Notes: a model not told the origin generated them from the letters alone. Shown: positions 18,150-30,033, numbered from the stretch's first letter. The stretch: DNA of 64,000 nt from CAVTSA01 sp963737225 (GCA_963737225.1 CAVTSA010000002.1:62001-126000); one strand, 5' to 3'. Translations and numbers: made by a program.

Positions 18150-20220
18150 GACGGTCACCGAATCGGGGGGCGAGGTGACGGTGGTTCCGGACGGGCTGAC
18201 GCCGGCCGCCGTTGCGGTGTTGGTCAGCAACCCGTTGTTGAAGTCGGGCTGGGTGACCGTGTGCGTTCGCGGTGCAGGTCATCGTCGCGCCGGGAGCCAG
18301 CGTCGTCTGCGGACAGGCCACCACCGGCGACGGATCCCCCGCCGGTGAGGTGAAGACGTCGGACACCGCGATCCCCGATACGGTCTGGTTGCCGTCGTTG
18401 CCGATCTGGAAGAAGTAGGTTACGACCTGGCCCACCGCGGAAACGCTCACCGGGGAGGCCGACTTCGTCACCTGCAGGGACGGGTTTGCGGTGACCTCCA
18501 CGGTGGCAGGAGCCGAGGGTGAGGTCACGCCGCTGCCGTCAGGCGCCGTCCCGCCGGCGTCGCCGGAATCCCCGATCGAGCCGTGGTCGAGATCGACCTG
18601 GGTCGTGACATAGGTGGCGGAGCAGGTGGTCGAGGCTCCCGGCGCCAGGGTCTGGGTGGGACAGCTGACCGGGGAGGTCGCTCCCGCCGGCGCCGCCTGC
18701 GTGTCGCTCACACCGATCCCGGTGACCGTCACGTTCCCCGTGTTGGTCACCGCATACGAGTAGGTGATGCTCTGACCCGCCGCACTCACCGTCGCCGGAC
18801 TCGCCGTCTTCGCCACCGTCAACCCCGGCGACTGCGTCACGCTCACCGACGCCGAGGAGAGCGGCGAGGAGACGTCGCTCCCGTCGGGTGCGTCGCCGGT
18901 CGCCGTCGCCGTGTCCGACACGCTCCCGTTGTCGATGTCCGCCTGCGTCGTCACATAGCTCGCCGTGCAGGTCGTCCCCGCTCCCGGCACCAGCGTCGTC
19001 GTCGGACAGCTCACCACCGGCACCGGACCCGCCGGCGACGCCAGCACGTCCGCGATCCCCAGATCGGTGATCGTCACATTCCCGCTGTTGGTCACCGCGA
19101 ACGAGTAGATGATCGTCTGACCCGACCCACTCACCGTCGTCGGACTCGCCGTCTTCACCAGCGTCAGTGCCGGTGAGGCGGCGCGGCCACCGTCGCCGTC
19201 GAGGCGGGCGAGCTGATCGTCTCTCCGTCCGGCGCGATCCCGGTCGCCGACGCCGTGTTGCTGATGCTCCCGTTGTCGACGTCGCCCTGGGTGCTGGTGT
19301 AGCTCCCCGTGCAGGTCGTCGACGCTCCCGGCCCCAGCGTGCTCACCGGACACGTCACGCTCGGCGGCGGCCCCGCCGGCGACGCCATCGTGTCCACCAC
19401 CCCCAACGCACTGATCGTCACGTTCCCGCTGTTGGTGACCACGATGCTGAACGTGATCAACTGACCCGAACCGGTGATCGTGCTCGGACTCGCCGTCTTC
19501 ACCGCGGTCAGCGCCGGTGACTGGGTCACCCCCACCGTCGCGTTCGAGGGATTGGACTGGATCGGGCCGCCCGGCGTGGTCCCGCTCGCCGTCGCGCTGT
19601 CGGTGAACGACCCGGCGTCGATGTCCGCCTGGGTCACCACGTAGCTCGAGGTGCACGTCGTCGAGACACCCGGCGCCAGCGTCGTCACCGGACAGCTGAC
19701 CGCCGGTGCCGCACCCGACGGCGAGGTGAAGCTGTCGTTGACCACCAAACTGCTCACGGTCACCGTGCCGCTGTTGGTGACCGTGAAGCTGTAGGCGACG
19801 CTCTGACCTGCCGCCGTCACCACCGCCGGGCTCGACGCCTTGACGAGGACGAGGCCCGTGGCCGGGGCAGCCCCCACGCTGGCGGTGGACGGCGGCGAGG
19901 TCACCGGCAACCCGTTGGGCGCCGTCGCCCCCGCCGTCGCGGTGTTGGTGATCGAGCCGTTGTCGATGTCCGCCTGGGTGGTCGTGTAGGTCCCGGTGCA
20001 GGTGGTCGAGGTCCCCGGCCCCAGCGTCGTCACCGGGCAGCTGATCGCCGGCACCGGTGCCGCCGGGGCGGCGAAGGTGTCGTTGATCGTGAGGCCACTG
20101 ACGGTGACGTTGCCGGTGTTGGCGACGTGGAACGAGTAGACGACCTGCTGCCCCGCCGCCGTCACCGTGCCCGGCGCGGCCGACTTGTCCAGGTCCAGGA
20201 AGGGAGCCTGGTTGACCGCC
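18150..20220 (-). repeat. Super-unit 3: six domains E-D-C-B-A-G (F missing)
   Basis: E (20120), D (19775), C (19435), B (19085), A (18740), G (18390), followed by two unlike end domains (about 18045 and 17720) and the LPNTG anchor. The A-to-E blocks of units 2 and 3 are offset by 1,725-1,730 bp. The absence of G from unit 2 and F from unit 3 fits one unequal recombination between A and F repeats that removed exactly two domains. Confidence 0.78.
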
Positions 20221-22300
20221 ACGGTCGCGGTCGCCGGCGCGTGAGGTCACGCTGCTCCCGTCGGGCGCCGTCCCGCTCGCGGTCGCCGTGTCCCCGATCG
20301 AGCCGTGGTCGAGGTCGGCCTGGGTCGCCGTGTAGGTCGCCGTACACCTCATCGACGCGCCCGCCGCCAGCGCTGGTGCTGGGGCAGCTGACCGGGGAGG
20401 TCGCTCCCGCCGGCGCCGCCTGCGTGTCGCTCACCCCGATCCCGGTCACCGTCACGTTCCCGGTGTTGGTCACCGCATACGAGTAGGTGATGCTCTGACC
20501 CGCCGCACTCACCGTCGCCGGACTCGCCGTCTTCACCACCGTCAACCCCGGCGACTGCGTCACGCTCACCGACGCCGAGGAGAGCGGCGAGGAGACATCG
20601 CTCCCGTCGGGTGCGTCGCCGGTCGCCGTCGCCGTGTCCGTCACGCTCCCGTTGTCGATGTCCGCCTGCGTCGTCACATAGCTCGCCGTGCACGTCGTCC
20701 CCGCTCCCGGCACCAGCGTCGTCGTCGGACAGCTCACCACCGGCACCGGACCCGCCGGCGACGCCAGCACGTCCGCGATCCCCAGATCGGTGATCGTCAC
20801 GTTCCCGCTGTTGGTCACCGCGAACGAGTACGTGATCGTCTGACCCGACCACACTCACCGTCGTCGGACTCGCCGTCTTCACCAGCGTCAGCGCCGGCGA
20901 CACCGTCGCCGCCACCGTCGCCGTCGAGGCCGGCGAACTGATCGTCTCTCCATCCGGCGCGATCCCGGTCGCCGACGCCGTGTTGCTGATGCTCCCGTTG
21001 TCGACGTCGCCCTGGGTGCTGGTGTAGCTCGCCGTGCAGGTCGTCGACGCTCCCGGCACCAGCGTGCTCACCGGACACGTCACGCTCGGCGGTGGCCCCG
21101 CCGGCGACGCCATCGTGTCCACCACCCCCAACGCACTGATCGTCACGTTCCCGCTGTTGGTGACCACGATGCTGAACGTGATCAACTGACCCGAATCGGT
21201 GATCGTGCTCGGACTCGCCGTCTTCACCGCGGTCAGCGCCGGTGACTGGGTCACCCCCACCGTCGCGTTCGAGGGGCTGGAGGCGATCGTGGTCCCACCG
21301 GGCGTGGTCCCGCTCGCCGTCGCGCTGTCGGTGAACGACCCGGCGTCGATGTCCGCCTGGGTCACCACGTAGCTCGAGGTGCAGGTCGTCGAGACGCCCG
21401 GGCGCCAGCGTCGTCACCGGACAGCTGACCGCCGGTGCCGCACCCGACGGGGACGTGAAGCTGTCGCTCACCCCCACCCCGCTCAGGGTCACCGTGCTGG
21501 TGTTGGTGACCGTGAAGCTGTAGGCGACGCGTCTGACCCGGCCGCCGTCACCACCGCCGGACTCGACGACTTGACGATGCGTGATGCCCGTCGCCTGGGC
21601 GACCCCCACGCTGGCCGTCGAAGGCGGCGAGGCTCACCGGCGACCCGTTGGGGGCGGTCGCCCCCGCGGTCGCGGTGTTGGTGATCGAGCCGTTGTCGAC
21701 GTCCGCCTGGGTGGCGGTGTAGGTCCCGGTGCAGGTGGTCGAGGTCCCCGGCCCCAGCGTCGTCACCGGGCAGCTGATCGCCGGCACCGGCGCGGCGGGG
21801 GCGGCGAAGGTGTCGTTGATCGTGAGGCCGCTCACCGTCACGTTGCCGGTGTTCGCCACGTGAAACGAGTAGACCACCTGCTGCCCCGCCGCCGTCACCG
21901 TCCCCGGCGCGGCCGACTTGTCCAGGTCCAGGAAGGGCGCCTGGTTCACGACCACGGTCGCGGTCGCCGGCGCGGAGGTCACTCCGCTGCCGTCCGGTGC
22001 CGTCCCGCTCGCGGTGGCCGTGTCCGCGATCGAACCGTGGTCCAGGTCGGCCTGCGCCGCCGTGAATAGGTCGCCGAGCAGGTGGTCGAGTCGCCCGGCG
22101 CCAGGGTGGTGCGTGGGGCAGGCGGATGCGGACGCCGGACCGGCGGGGGCGGCCTGCGTGTCGTTCACCCCGATCCCCGTGATCGTGACGTTCCCGGTGT
22201 TGGTCACCGCAAACGAGTACGTGACCGTCTGGCCGACGACGCTGACGGTGGTCGGGCTCGCCGTCTTGACGAGTGTGAGCTGAGGTTTGCTCACCATGAC
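20220..22300 (-). repeat. Super-unit 2: six domains F-E-D-C-B-A (G missing)
   Basis: Same order as unit 1: F (22200), E (21850), D (21500), C (21160), B (20810), A (20465). It lacks the final G. It is joined at about 20220 directly to an E domain, within the shared motif SGTAPDGSS/NQAPFLDLDK that ends A and F repeats alike. This is where most one-base frame breaks cluster (20240, 20373, 20852, 21402, 21530, 21632, 22070). Confidence 0.78.
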
Positions 22301-24700
22301 CGTGGTCGGGTCGGACGTCGAGATCACCCGGGCGCCGGAGGGGCTGGTGCCGCTCGCCGTCGCGGCGTTGCTCAGAAACCCGTTGTTGAAGTCGGCCTGC
22401 GTGACCGTGTGCGTCGCGGTGCAGGTCATCGTCGCGCCGGGAGCGAGCGTCGTCTGCGGACAGGCCACCACCGGCGAGGGATCGCCCGCCGGTGAGGTGA
22501 AGACGTCGGACACCGCGATCCCCGATACGGTCTGGTTGCCGTCATTGTTGACCAGGAACGAATAGGTGACGACCTGGCCCACCGCGGATACGTTCAGGGT
22601 CGACGCCGACTTCGTCACCTGCAGGGAGGGGTTTGCGGTGACGGCCACGGTGGCGGGCGCAGGGGGTGAGATCACGCTGCTCCCGTCGGGCGCCGTCCCG
22701 CTCGCCGTCGCCGTGTCCGCGATCGAGCCGTGGTCGAGGTCCGCCTGGGTCGCCGTGTAGGTCGCCGTACACCTCATCGACGCGCCCGCCGCCAGGCTGG
22801 TGCTGGGACAGCTGACCGGTGAGGTCGCTCCCGCCGGCGCCGACTGCGTGTCGCTCACCCCGATCCCGGTCACCGTCACGTTCCCGGTGTTGGTCACCGC
22901 ATACGAGTAGGTGATGCTCTGACCCGCCGTGCTCACCGTCGCCGGACTCGCCGTCTTCACCACCGTCAACCCCGGCGACTGCGTCACGCTCACCGACGCC
23001 GAGGAGAGCGGCGAGGAGACGTCGCTCCCATCGGGTGCGTCGCCGGTCGCCGTCGCCGTGTCCGTCACGCTCCCGTTGTCGATGTCCGCCTGCGTCGTCA
23101 CATAGCTCGCCGTGCACGTCGTCCCCGCTCCCGGCACCAGCGTCGTCGTCGGGCAGCTCACCACCGGCACCGGACCCGCCGGCGACGCCAGCACGTCCGC
23201 GATCCCCAGATCGGTGATCGTCACGTTCCCGCTGTTGGTCACCGCGAACGAGTACGTGATCGTCTGACCCGACCCACTCACCGTCGTCGGACTCGCCGTC
23301 TTCACCAGCGTCAGCGCCGGCGACACCGTCGCCGCCACCGTCGCCGTCGAGGCCGGCGAACTGATCGTCTCTCCGTCCGGCGCGATCCCGGTCGCCGACG
23401 CCGTGTTGCTGATGCTCCCGTTGTCGACGTCGCCCTGGGTGCTGGTGTAGCTCGCCGTGCAGGTCGTCGACGCTCCCGGTCCCAGCGTGCTCACCGGACA
23501 CGTCACGCTCGGCGGCGGACCCGCCGGCGACGCCATCGTGTCCACCACCCCCAACGCACTGATCGTCACGTTCCCGCTGTTGGTGACCACGATGCTGAAC
23601 CTGATCAACTGACCCGAACCGGTGATCGTGCTCGGACTCGCCGTCTTCACCGCGGTCAGCGCCGGAGACTGGGTCACCCCCACCGTCGCGTCCGAGGGAC
23701 TGGACGCGATCGTGGTCCCACCGGGCGTCGTCCCGCTCGCCGTCGCGCTGTCGGTGAACGACCCGGCGTCGATGTCCGCCTGGGTCACCACGTAGCTCGA
23801 GGTGCAGGTCGTCGAGACGCCCGGCGCCAGCGTCGTCACCGGACAGCTGACCGCCGGTGCCGCACCCGACGGCGAGGTGAAGCTGTCGCTCACCCCCACC
23901 CCGCTCAGGGTCACCGTGCTGCTGTTGGTGACCGTGAAGCTGTAGGCGACGCTCTGACCCGCCGCCGTCACCACCGCCGGGCTCGACCGCCTTGACCAGC
24001 GTGATGCCGGTCGCCTGCGCCACCCCCACGCTCGCCGTCGACGGCGGCGAGCTCACCGGCGACCCGTTGGGGGCGGTCGCCCCCGCGGTCGCGGTGTTGG
24101 TGATCGAGCCGTTGTCGATGTCCGCCTGGGTGGTGGTGTAGGTCCCGGTGCAGGTGGTCGAGGTCCCCGGCCCCAGCGTCGTCACCGGGCAGCTGATCGC
24201 CGGCACCGGTGCCGCGGGGGCGGCGAAGGTGTCGTTGATCGTGAGGCCGCTGACGGTCACGTTCCCGGTGTTCGCGACGTGGAACGAGTACACCACCTGC
24301 TGTCCCGCCGCCGTCACCGTGCTGGGTGCCGCCGACTTGTCCAGGTCGAGGCTGGGCGCCTGGTTCACGCCCACGGTGGCGGCCGCCGGGGGTGAGGTCA
24401 CCGCGGAGCCGCTGGGCGCCGTCCCGCTCGCCGTCGCCGTGTCCGCGATGGATCCATGGTCGAGGTCCGCCTGCGTCGCCGTGTAGGTCGCCGTGCACGT
24501 CGTGAAGGCACCCGGTGCCAGCGTGGTGGTGGGGCAGGTGACCGCCGACGCCGGACCGGCGGGGGCGGCCTGCGTGTCGCTCACCGCGATCCCCGTGATC
24601 GTCACGTTCCCCGTGTTGGTCACCGCGAAGGAGTACGTGATCCGTTCCCCCACCCGGCTGACCGCGGTGGGGGAGGCGGTCTTGTCGACGTGGAGCCCCG
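22300..24700 (-). repeat. Super-unit 1 of the giant protein: seven domains F-E-D-C-B-A-G
   Basis: Ranking domains by their sequence type gives, in protein order, F (VTN strand near 24620), E (24270), D (23925), C (23580), B (23235), A (22895) and G (22550). Each is about 345 bp. Types D, C, B and A here are almost identical in DNA to their namesakes one unit (about 2.42-2.43 kb) further downstream. Boundaries are approximate. Confidence 0.8.
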
Positions 24701-26851
24701 GCGCCGGGGCGGTCGTCGGCGTCGAGGTGCTCGAGGGCGCCGAGGTGACGGGCGTGGTCCCGCCTGGCGGTGTCCCGCTCGCGGTCGCCATGTTGACGAC
24801 GGCGCCGGCGGTCACGTCCGCCGCGGTGATCGTGTAGGTGGCGGTGCACGTCTCGCTTGCGCCGGGGGCCAGGGTTGGAAGAGGGCAGGTGACGGGACCG
24901 ACCTTCGCATCCGCCACCGCGATGGCGCTCAGGGTCAGCTGCCCGGTGTTGGTCACGTTGAAGGAGTAGGGGATGGTGTCGCCGGCGTCGACCAGACCGT
25001 CATGGTTCACGTCGACCGGCGTGCCCGCGCGCTTGACCAGGGTGAGGCCGACGGCTTTGGCGGTGTTGGTGACCGTACACAGGATGAAATCGCCGACCGC
25101 GGGTGAGACGGACACGGTCGAGCCGCCGCCGGTCGGGCTCACGGAGAGCGGGGCACCGTTGTCGGTACAGGACCACGTCGGCGTGTAGTTGCTGAGCAGG
25201 GTCGGCGTGCCGGGGGTGGCCGACTCCGTCATCGTGAAGCCGGCGCCCGCACCAGACAGAACCGTGACCTGACCGGTGTCGGCGCTCTTGGAGGTCCCGG
25301 TGGTGGCGGAGCCCAGGGTGGTGCCGTTGGAGGCCTGGATCGAGAGATTGAAGGAGTCGGTCGGGTTGATCCGCCCGGCCACGCTCTTGGTCAGCTCCAA
25401 CTTGGACGTGACGACGGCGAACGCCTCCGCCTGGAGCCCCGATCCGTGCATCGTGGCGGTAACCGTGCTGGGTGCCGTCGCGGTGACGGCCAGGGCGTTG
25501 CCACCGGTGCTGTTCGAGCCCATGCAGTTGACCGCGGTGGTGCCGAGCCCGCTGAGACCACCGGCGCAGAGCGGGGTGTCGCCCGGGATCTGGAGCTGGT
25601 TCAGCGCCACGTTGGAGCCGAACTTCAGGTATTCACCGTTGTCCGACGACTCGGCGTCGGCGACCACGAGGCCGTAGCCGGTTACCTTGACACCTGCCGA
25701 GTCGACGACCGTGATGTTCGACAGCGTGATCTGCGTCGTTCCGCCGCTGGTGGTCATGTACAGCGCCGGCTTGCCGGGCGTGCCGGTGTAGGCCTTGTTG
25801 CCGATGTAGGCGCCGCTCCAGGTGGGGAACGCAGTCGCCTTGACAGGTGAGAACGGAGGTGCGCCGGCAACCGGACTGGTATTCACGGTGAAGGAGACGG
25901 TGTAGCCCCCGGGGAGTGCCACCGTCATCGCCTGGCCGGCGCTGGTCTCCGCCGTCGCCTCGACGTAGCTCGACATGTCGAGCCAGCAGATGGTGCTGGC
26001 CTGGTAGCCGGTTGCCCCGTAACCGCAGGTCGTCGCCGTCGGGTCGCCCCCTGCGGCCGGGGCGAGGGCCGCGTTCACGCGAGGGGCGGCGGGTGCGCTT
26101 GCCGGCGTTGGTGCTCCGATGCCGGGTGGGGTCGCGGGACTCGGCGCCGGGCTCGGTGACGGCGAACCGGTCGGATTTGGGGAGGGCGCAGGCTCCGGCG
26201 GCGATGCCCCCGGTGTGGGCGCGGAAGAGGTTGGTGTCGCAGACGGGCTCGGGGCGGCAGCGGGCGACGCGCTCGCCGGCGAGACGGTGGTCGTGGCCGA
26301 CGCGGTTGCGGACCCCGCGTAGCTGCCGGCGATGACTGTGCCGCTCGTCGAGTTGAACGCGGGCCGAGGCCCCGGGTGCCGGTGTGCTGTAGAACGCGTA
26401 CGGGATCGTGAAGGAGCCGCCGGCGCGCTGACGTCGGGTCGACCGCGAAGGTCAGCTCGCCCTGTGCACCGGGACCGATGTCACCGACGTCGGTCCAGAC
26501 GACGGTCGTCTGGCCCGTCGCAGGCTGATTCGGGAAGATCAACGGCACGGCGCCGGTGGGCTGGGTGGAGCCGGGAATGTACTGGACGCCGGAAGGCAGC
26601 ACGGCTTGATACGAAGCCGCGTAGGCGGTCCCGGCTGTGGCCTGGTCGGTCGCGGTCAGCACGATCGTCGGACGGGCGCCGGAGGGAACAGTCGAGGGTT
26701 GTTCGACCGAGAGTGACAGGCCGGCACTTGCGGCGTAGGCGGGCCTCGCCTCCGCAAGCGACACCGCGCCGGCACCCAGGAGGACGGCCAGCAATGCCAC
26801 TTGCGCGAACGCGACGAGCCTGAATCGCAGCCGCCTCACTGAACACTCCAC

Positions 26852-27406
26852 CCGCTGCGGCGCAGCCGACAGCCCCTCGTCGACGGCGGGTCAAGCGGGC
26901 GGAAACCCGCGCACCGCCAGGTCGCGGCCAATTGTTACACAGCGCCAGCGGGTTGGCCCAGATCGAAGTCCAGCGGCCCGCTCGTGGCTGGTACGACCTC
27001 CGACATCCGCGGTCGAGAGCTCCGGAGCGGGCCCACCAGACGCGTGTCGAACTCACCGTGGACTTGTCAGATGTGTAGTCAAGTACGCCGTGGAAAGCGA
27101 CAGGCTCGGTCGCCGTCCTGAAGGCGCTAGTGGCTCACCGCTCGCAAGGCTGCTGTACCTGGCGCGGCGGTGCGACGTCGACGCCGCTACCCCTCGTCGG
27201 GGCGGGCGTGGTTCCGCCGTAGTCGTGGGCGCCGTCGGCTCTGGGTGTCGAGATGGCCCTGGGGACGCACGGTGAGGGCGAAGAGGGGACAGCCCTGGCG
27301 GTTAGGAGCCTCAGGCGATCCGATCGGACGCGCAGGCCGACCACCCCAGAGTGCACTGAGCGTCGCGGCAGGGGCAGCCTCTATCGGCGTGCCGGGAAGC
27401 CCCGCG
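26852..27406. other. Gene-free upstream region of the giant surface-protein gene
   Basis: About 555 bp with no convincing gene. A short GC stem (GCGGG/CCCGC near 26895-26910) is present. The promoter of the giant gene is expected here, but I cannot single out clear -35/-10 boxes. Confidence 0.45.
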
Positions 27407-27841
27407 CTATCCGTCGGCCCGCAACTGCTGCATCAAGCCGAGCTGGTCCTCCAGGCCCCAGCGCGCGAGGATGTGACCGTCCACGATCCGGAACATGGCC
27501 ATGCCATCCATGGTGACCCGCTTTCCGGTGGGCGCGACACCGTGGAACTCGCCCTCGTGCACACCCTCGAAGACGAATCGTCCGGCCACGATCTCGCGCT
27601 CCTCTATCAGGTCCTGGATTGTGCAGCTTGCCGCAGGGAAGGCCGCCCGAAGAGCCTCGAGAGATCTGCCTCACACCCTGCCGACCGGGCGCGGTGCCGG
27701 CCACGCGGCTGGTGAATTCGACGTTCTCGTCGACAACTCGTCCAGGACCCTGTTGTTGCCCCTGTTGACCACTTCCTCGCAGAATCTCCGAACGACCTCC
27801 TTCGGGGACAGTGAACCCTCACGTGGAGTGCTGGTGGCCAT
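27407..27841 (-). pseudogene. SnoaL-like ester cyclase, two frame breaks
   Basis: Three pieces make one SnoaL-type cone-fold protein of about 144 aa. From the ATG at 27841: SPKEVVRRFCEEVVNRGNN and RVLDEL. After one missing base: VDENVEFTSRVAGTAPGRQG. After one extra base: LEALRAAFPAASCTIQDLIEE, then VAGRFVFEGVHEGEFHGVAP, KRVTMDGMAMFRIVDG and ARWGLEDQLGLMQQL to the stop at 27407. The final part (GRFVFEGVHEGEFHG ... GMAMFRIVDGHI) is diagnostic for the ester cyclase/SnoaL polyketide-cyclase-like group. Substrate unknown. Confidence 0.8.
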
Positions 27842-28291
27842 TGGTATGCCTCCTGGTCGGAATTGCTGCTCTTAACGCAGGCCTCTCGCGATCGGGCCCG
27901 GCGGCCCGTTCCCAAGGCTCCTGTCCCTGGTTCTGACCGCGTGTTCCTGTCCCATTCGCAACCCCCCAAACACAAGGACCAGCGGAGTACGACCGACGGG
28001 TCGAAGTGCCCGTCGATACACAATTTCCCAGGCATGCCTGGCCCACGGCGGTGTGCGTGGCTCACGCGCGGCCTCGAGCGAACGTCGTCAGGGCCTCTTG
28101 ACTTTCGAGGCGCTTAAAGCTGTGCGGCGCGCGGTGGTCCAGTGTTCGCGGGCCCTCGACCTCTCCTTGGGCGAGGTGCGAAAAGCTCGAGGGTGAAGGT
28201 TGAATCGGCGCTGGGCGGGATCGATGCGACACACTCTTCCGCGCCGGGGACTCGGCCTGGGAGCCAGGTCAGGTTCCCAGGGGCACCAACC
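27842..28291. other. Gene-free stretch
   Basis: About 450 bp between the ester cyclase start and the end of the response regulator. No reading frame has family resemblance, and I saw no RNA gene or paired dyad. Confidence 0.45.
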
Positions 28292-28717
28292 TCAGCGAGG
28301 GTCCGCCCCGCGGTCTTCCGCCCCGAGCGCGCTCGACCAGCGGTCCATCCACCGAGAGATCCCAGACGGGGTGGTGTCCATTTTTAAACGCCACTCCAGA
28401 ATGCCCAGCCGCTCTCCCTCGCGCCGCAGGCCCTCGTCGTCGTAGTTCGTCAGCACGACCACCGGAACGGTGGCGGTGGCCGGATCTTCACGGAGCTTTC
28501 GCAATAGCTCGATCCCGTCCATCTCGGGCATGCGTATGTCGAGGAAGATCAAATGAGGCTCCCAGGCGTGCGTCAGCCTCAACCCCTCTCCGCCGTTTGG
28601 GGCCCACTCCACCGAGTATTCGTCGGCCTCCAGGCGCATTCGATACATCTCGGCGAATTCGGCGTCATCTTCTATGAGCAGCACCCGGATCGAACTCGAC
28701 GCGTCGCTGCTGGTCAT
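28292..28717 (-). CDS. Single-domain response regulator (receiver protein)
   Basis: A 141-aa CheY-like receiver. The acidic pair is in VLLIEDDAEFAEMY, the phospho-acceptor Asp in LIFLDIRMPEMDGIELL, the switch Thr in PVVVLTNYDDEG and the conserved Lys in WRLKMDTTPSGI. No output domain follows, only a short charged tail. The start ATG (28717) has AGGAGGG upstream; a longer open frame upstream has no resemblance to the family. No histidine kinase gene is adjacent, so the partner is elsewhere. It probably relays a signal by protein contact. Confidence 0.88.
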   Translation of the reverse strand: MTSSDASSSIRVLLIEDDAEFAEMYRMRLEADEYSVEWAPNGGEGLRLTHAWEPHLIFLDIRMPEMDGIELLRKLREDPATATVPVVVLTNYDDEGLRREGERLGILEWRLKMDTTPSGISRWMDRWSSALGAEDRGADPR

Positions 28718-29087
28718 CGTGAGCCGCCCTCCTCGAGTAGCAAGTGGCCTGGGACAGGGGTGGGACGGCACCCATGCCCCGCCTGGTCGGCGCGGCCCCC
28801 CGGGCCACATTGTCGCCGGAGACTTCGGGGAGGGCAAACATGTCTCCCCTGCGCATACCGCCGTCGGGGCCCCGGACCCGCCCCGCCCCCATCCCCCCGC
28901 GCGCGCGACCCGATCACATGGAGGGCGTGGGTGCGCAAGCCCGGCGGAGCCCGACCGGGCCCGGCATCGCCGCGACCCGGGCGGGACGATTACCCTCGGC
29001 CATGGTGGGTCGCCGGAGGCGCAGCGAATCGGCAGCACTCACGCGGTGCCCGCCGGGGTCGCGGCCGGTTTGCGTTGGAGGATGTCG
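28718..29087. other. Gene-free divergent region
   Basis: About 370 bp between the divergent starts of the response regulator and the deacetylase. Promoters for both are expected; no recognisable operator was seen. Confidence 0.45.
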
Positions 29088-29957
29088 ATGAGCGGTGCCG
29101 AAAGCGGAAAGGTCGCAGCCAACCTGCGGAGGCTGGGTTATGGCCCGGACGCGCGGCTGCTGATAGTCCACTGCGACGACCTCGGCATGTGCCATTCGGA
29201 GAACGCCGCCACCTTCGACGCGATCGAGGGAGGTATCGCGACCTCGACGTCGATGCTGGTCCCCTGTCCCTGGGCCTACGCGGCCGCGCGGCACGTGGCC
29301 TCACATCCGGAGCTGGATGTCGGCGTCGAGGTGGCCTTCACGAGCGAGTGGCAGGCCTATCGCTGGAAGCCGGTTCTGGGCGCCGCACGATGCCCGTCGC
29401 TGGTGGATGACGAGGGCTTCCTGCCCCGCACTGTCGCGGAGTTCCTCGAGCGCGCCGATCGGGACCAGGTCAGGCAGGAGGCGGAGGCGCAGATTCAGCT
29501 GGCGCTGGAGTGGGGCGTGAAGCCAACCCACCTCGTTGGGCACATGGGGTGGTACCGCGAAGCCGGCTATCACGAGCTGGTGCTGGACCTGGCCCGGAAG
29601 TACCGGCTGCCGCTTCGCACCAGGCTGGCGCGCGGCACGGACGCGACGGACCCACTTCACGGGGTGCTGACCGCCGACACCTACCTCGGGGCGTCCCTTG
29701 ACGCCGACGCTCTGAGCGGTCTCCCGAGCAAGTTCTTCTCGGATCTCCGCGATCTCCGGCCCGGCGTCACCGAGATGATCCTGCACGTCGGCCTGCCGAC
29801 CCCGGAGCTGCAGGCGATCACGCCGGACTGGCAACTCCGCGTCGCCGCCTACGAGGCCGCCCGCCACGCCGACGCGGTCCGGCGCATGCTGGAGGAACAG
29901 GGGGTGACGCTGATCGGCTGGCGACCTTTGCTGGAAGCGCAGCGGGCGAACGGATGA
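29088..29957 (+). CDS. YdjC/ChbG-type carbohydrate deacetylase
   Basis: A 289-aa protein of the YdjC (ChbG/HpnK) superfamily, metal-dependent enzymes that remove acetyl groups from oligosaccharides such as diacetylchitobiose. The metal site is visible as LLIVHCDDLGMCHSEN (Asp-Asp) and THLVGHMGWYREAGY (His). GVEVAFTSEWQAYRWKPVL and the C-terminal MILHVGLPTPELQAI are family-typical. The ATG at 29088 is preceded by GGAGG at a seven-base spacing; an ATG two codons earlier lies too close to it. The physiological sugar is unknown. Confidence 0.88.
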   Translation: MSGAESGKVAANLRRLGYGPDARLLIVHCDDLGMCHSENAATFDAIEGGIATSTSMLVPCPWAYAAARHVASHPELDVGVEVAFTSEWQAYRWKPVLGAARCPSLVDDEGFLPRTVAEFLERADRDQVRQEAEAQIQLALEWGVKPTHLVGHMGWYREAGYHELVLDLARKYRLPLRTRLARGTDATDPLHGVLTADTYLGASLDADALSGLPSKFFSDLRDLRPGVTEMILHVGLPTPELQAITPDWQLRVAAYEAARHADAVRRMLEEQGVTLIGWRPLLEAQRANG

Positions 29958-29992
29958 GTCTTGCGCGGCTTCGGACACCGGCTCACCGTCGC

Positions 29993-30033
29993 TGGTGCCC
30001 CCGGACGGATTCGAACTGCCGACCAACGGACTA
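29993..30033. repeat. Fragment of the tRNA-Arg 3' half (attachment-site remnant)
   Basis: 41 bp match the 3' end of the tRNA-Arg gene at 33235-33275 (from the encoded CCA to the anticodon loop) with two mismatches, in the same orientation. No tRNA can be folded from it. Such 3'-tRNA duplicates are what site-specific integration by a tyrosine recombinase leaves, so this is the distal attachment site of the element that ends at the intact tRNA. Confidence 0.85.

Larger units (their letters stand above)
17220..26851 (-). pseudogene. Giant LPXTG-anchored surface protein of DUF11/DUF7507-type repeats, many frame breaks
   Basis: One gene of about 9.6 kb, roughly 3,200 codons, read on the minus strand in several interrupted frames. 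N-terminus: basic residues, hydrophobic signal (AQVALLAVLLGAGAVSLAEA), a first beta-sandwich (TYVLPSGVQYIPGS-like), then a Pro/Ser/Thr linker (26100-26300) and a unique domain (about 26050-25050; TFVNTSPVAG-like strands, CTDNGAPLS). Next come 22 repeats of about 115 aa (YSFAVTNTGNVTITGIGVSD ... CPTTTLAPGASTTCTATY ... TQADLDHGSI). C-terminus: GLPNTGAPP, a hydrophobic helix (GLVLLVALTGGLGASL) and WRSRRRA, a proper sortase signal. Frame breaks map to single-base differences from sister repeats that remain open, so the ancestral product was one cell-wall stalk or adhesin. No sortase gene is in the window. Confidence 0.85.

Noticed and set aside
17250..26330. Long plus-strand open frames opposite the giant repeat gene
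   Set aside because: They are antisense translations of a GC-rich repeated gene (Arg/Gly/His rich or mirror-image repeats) and have no family resemblance or ribosome sites.
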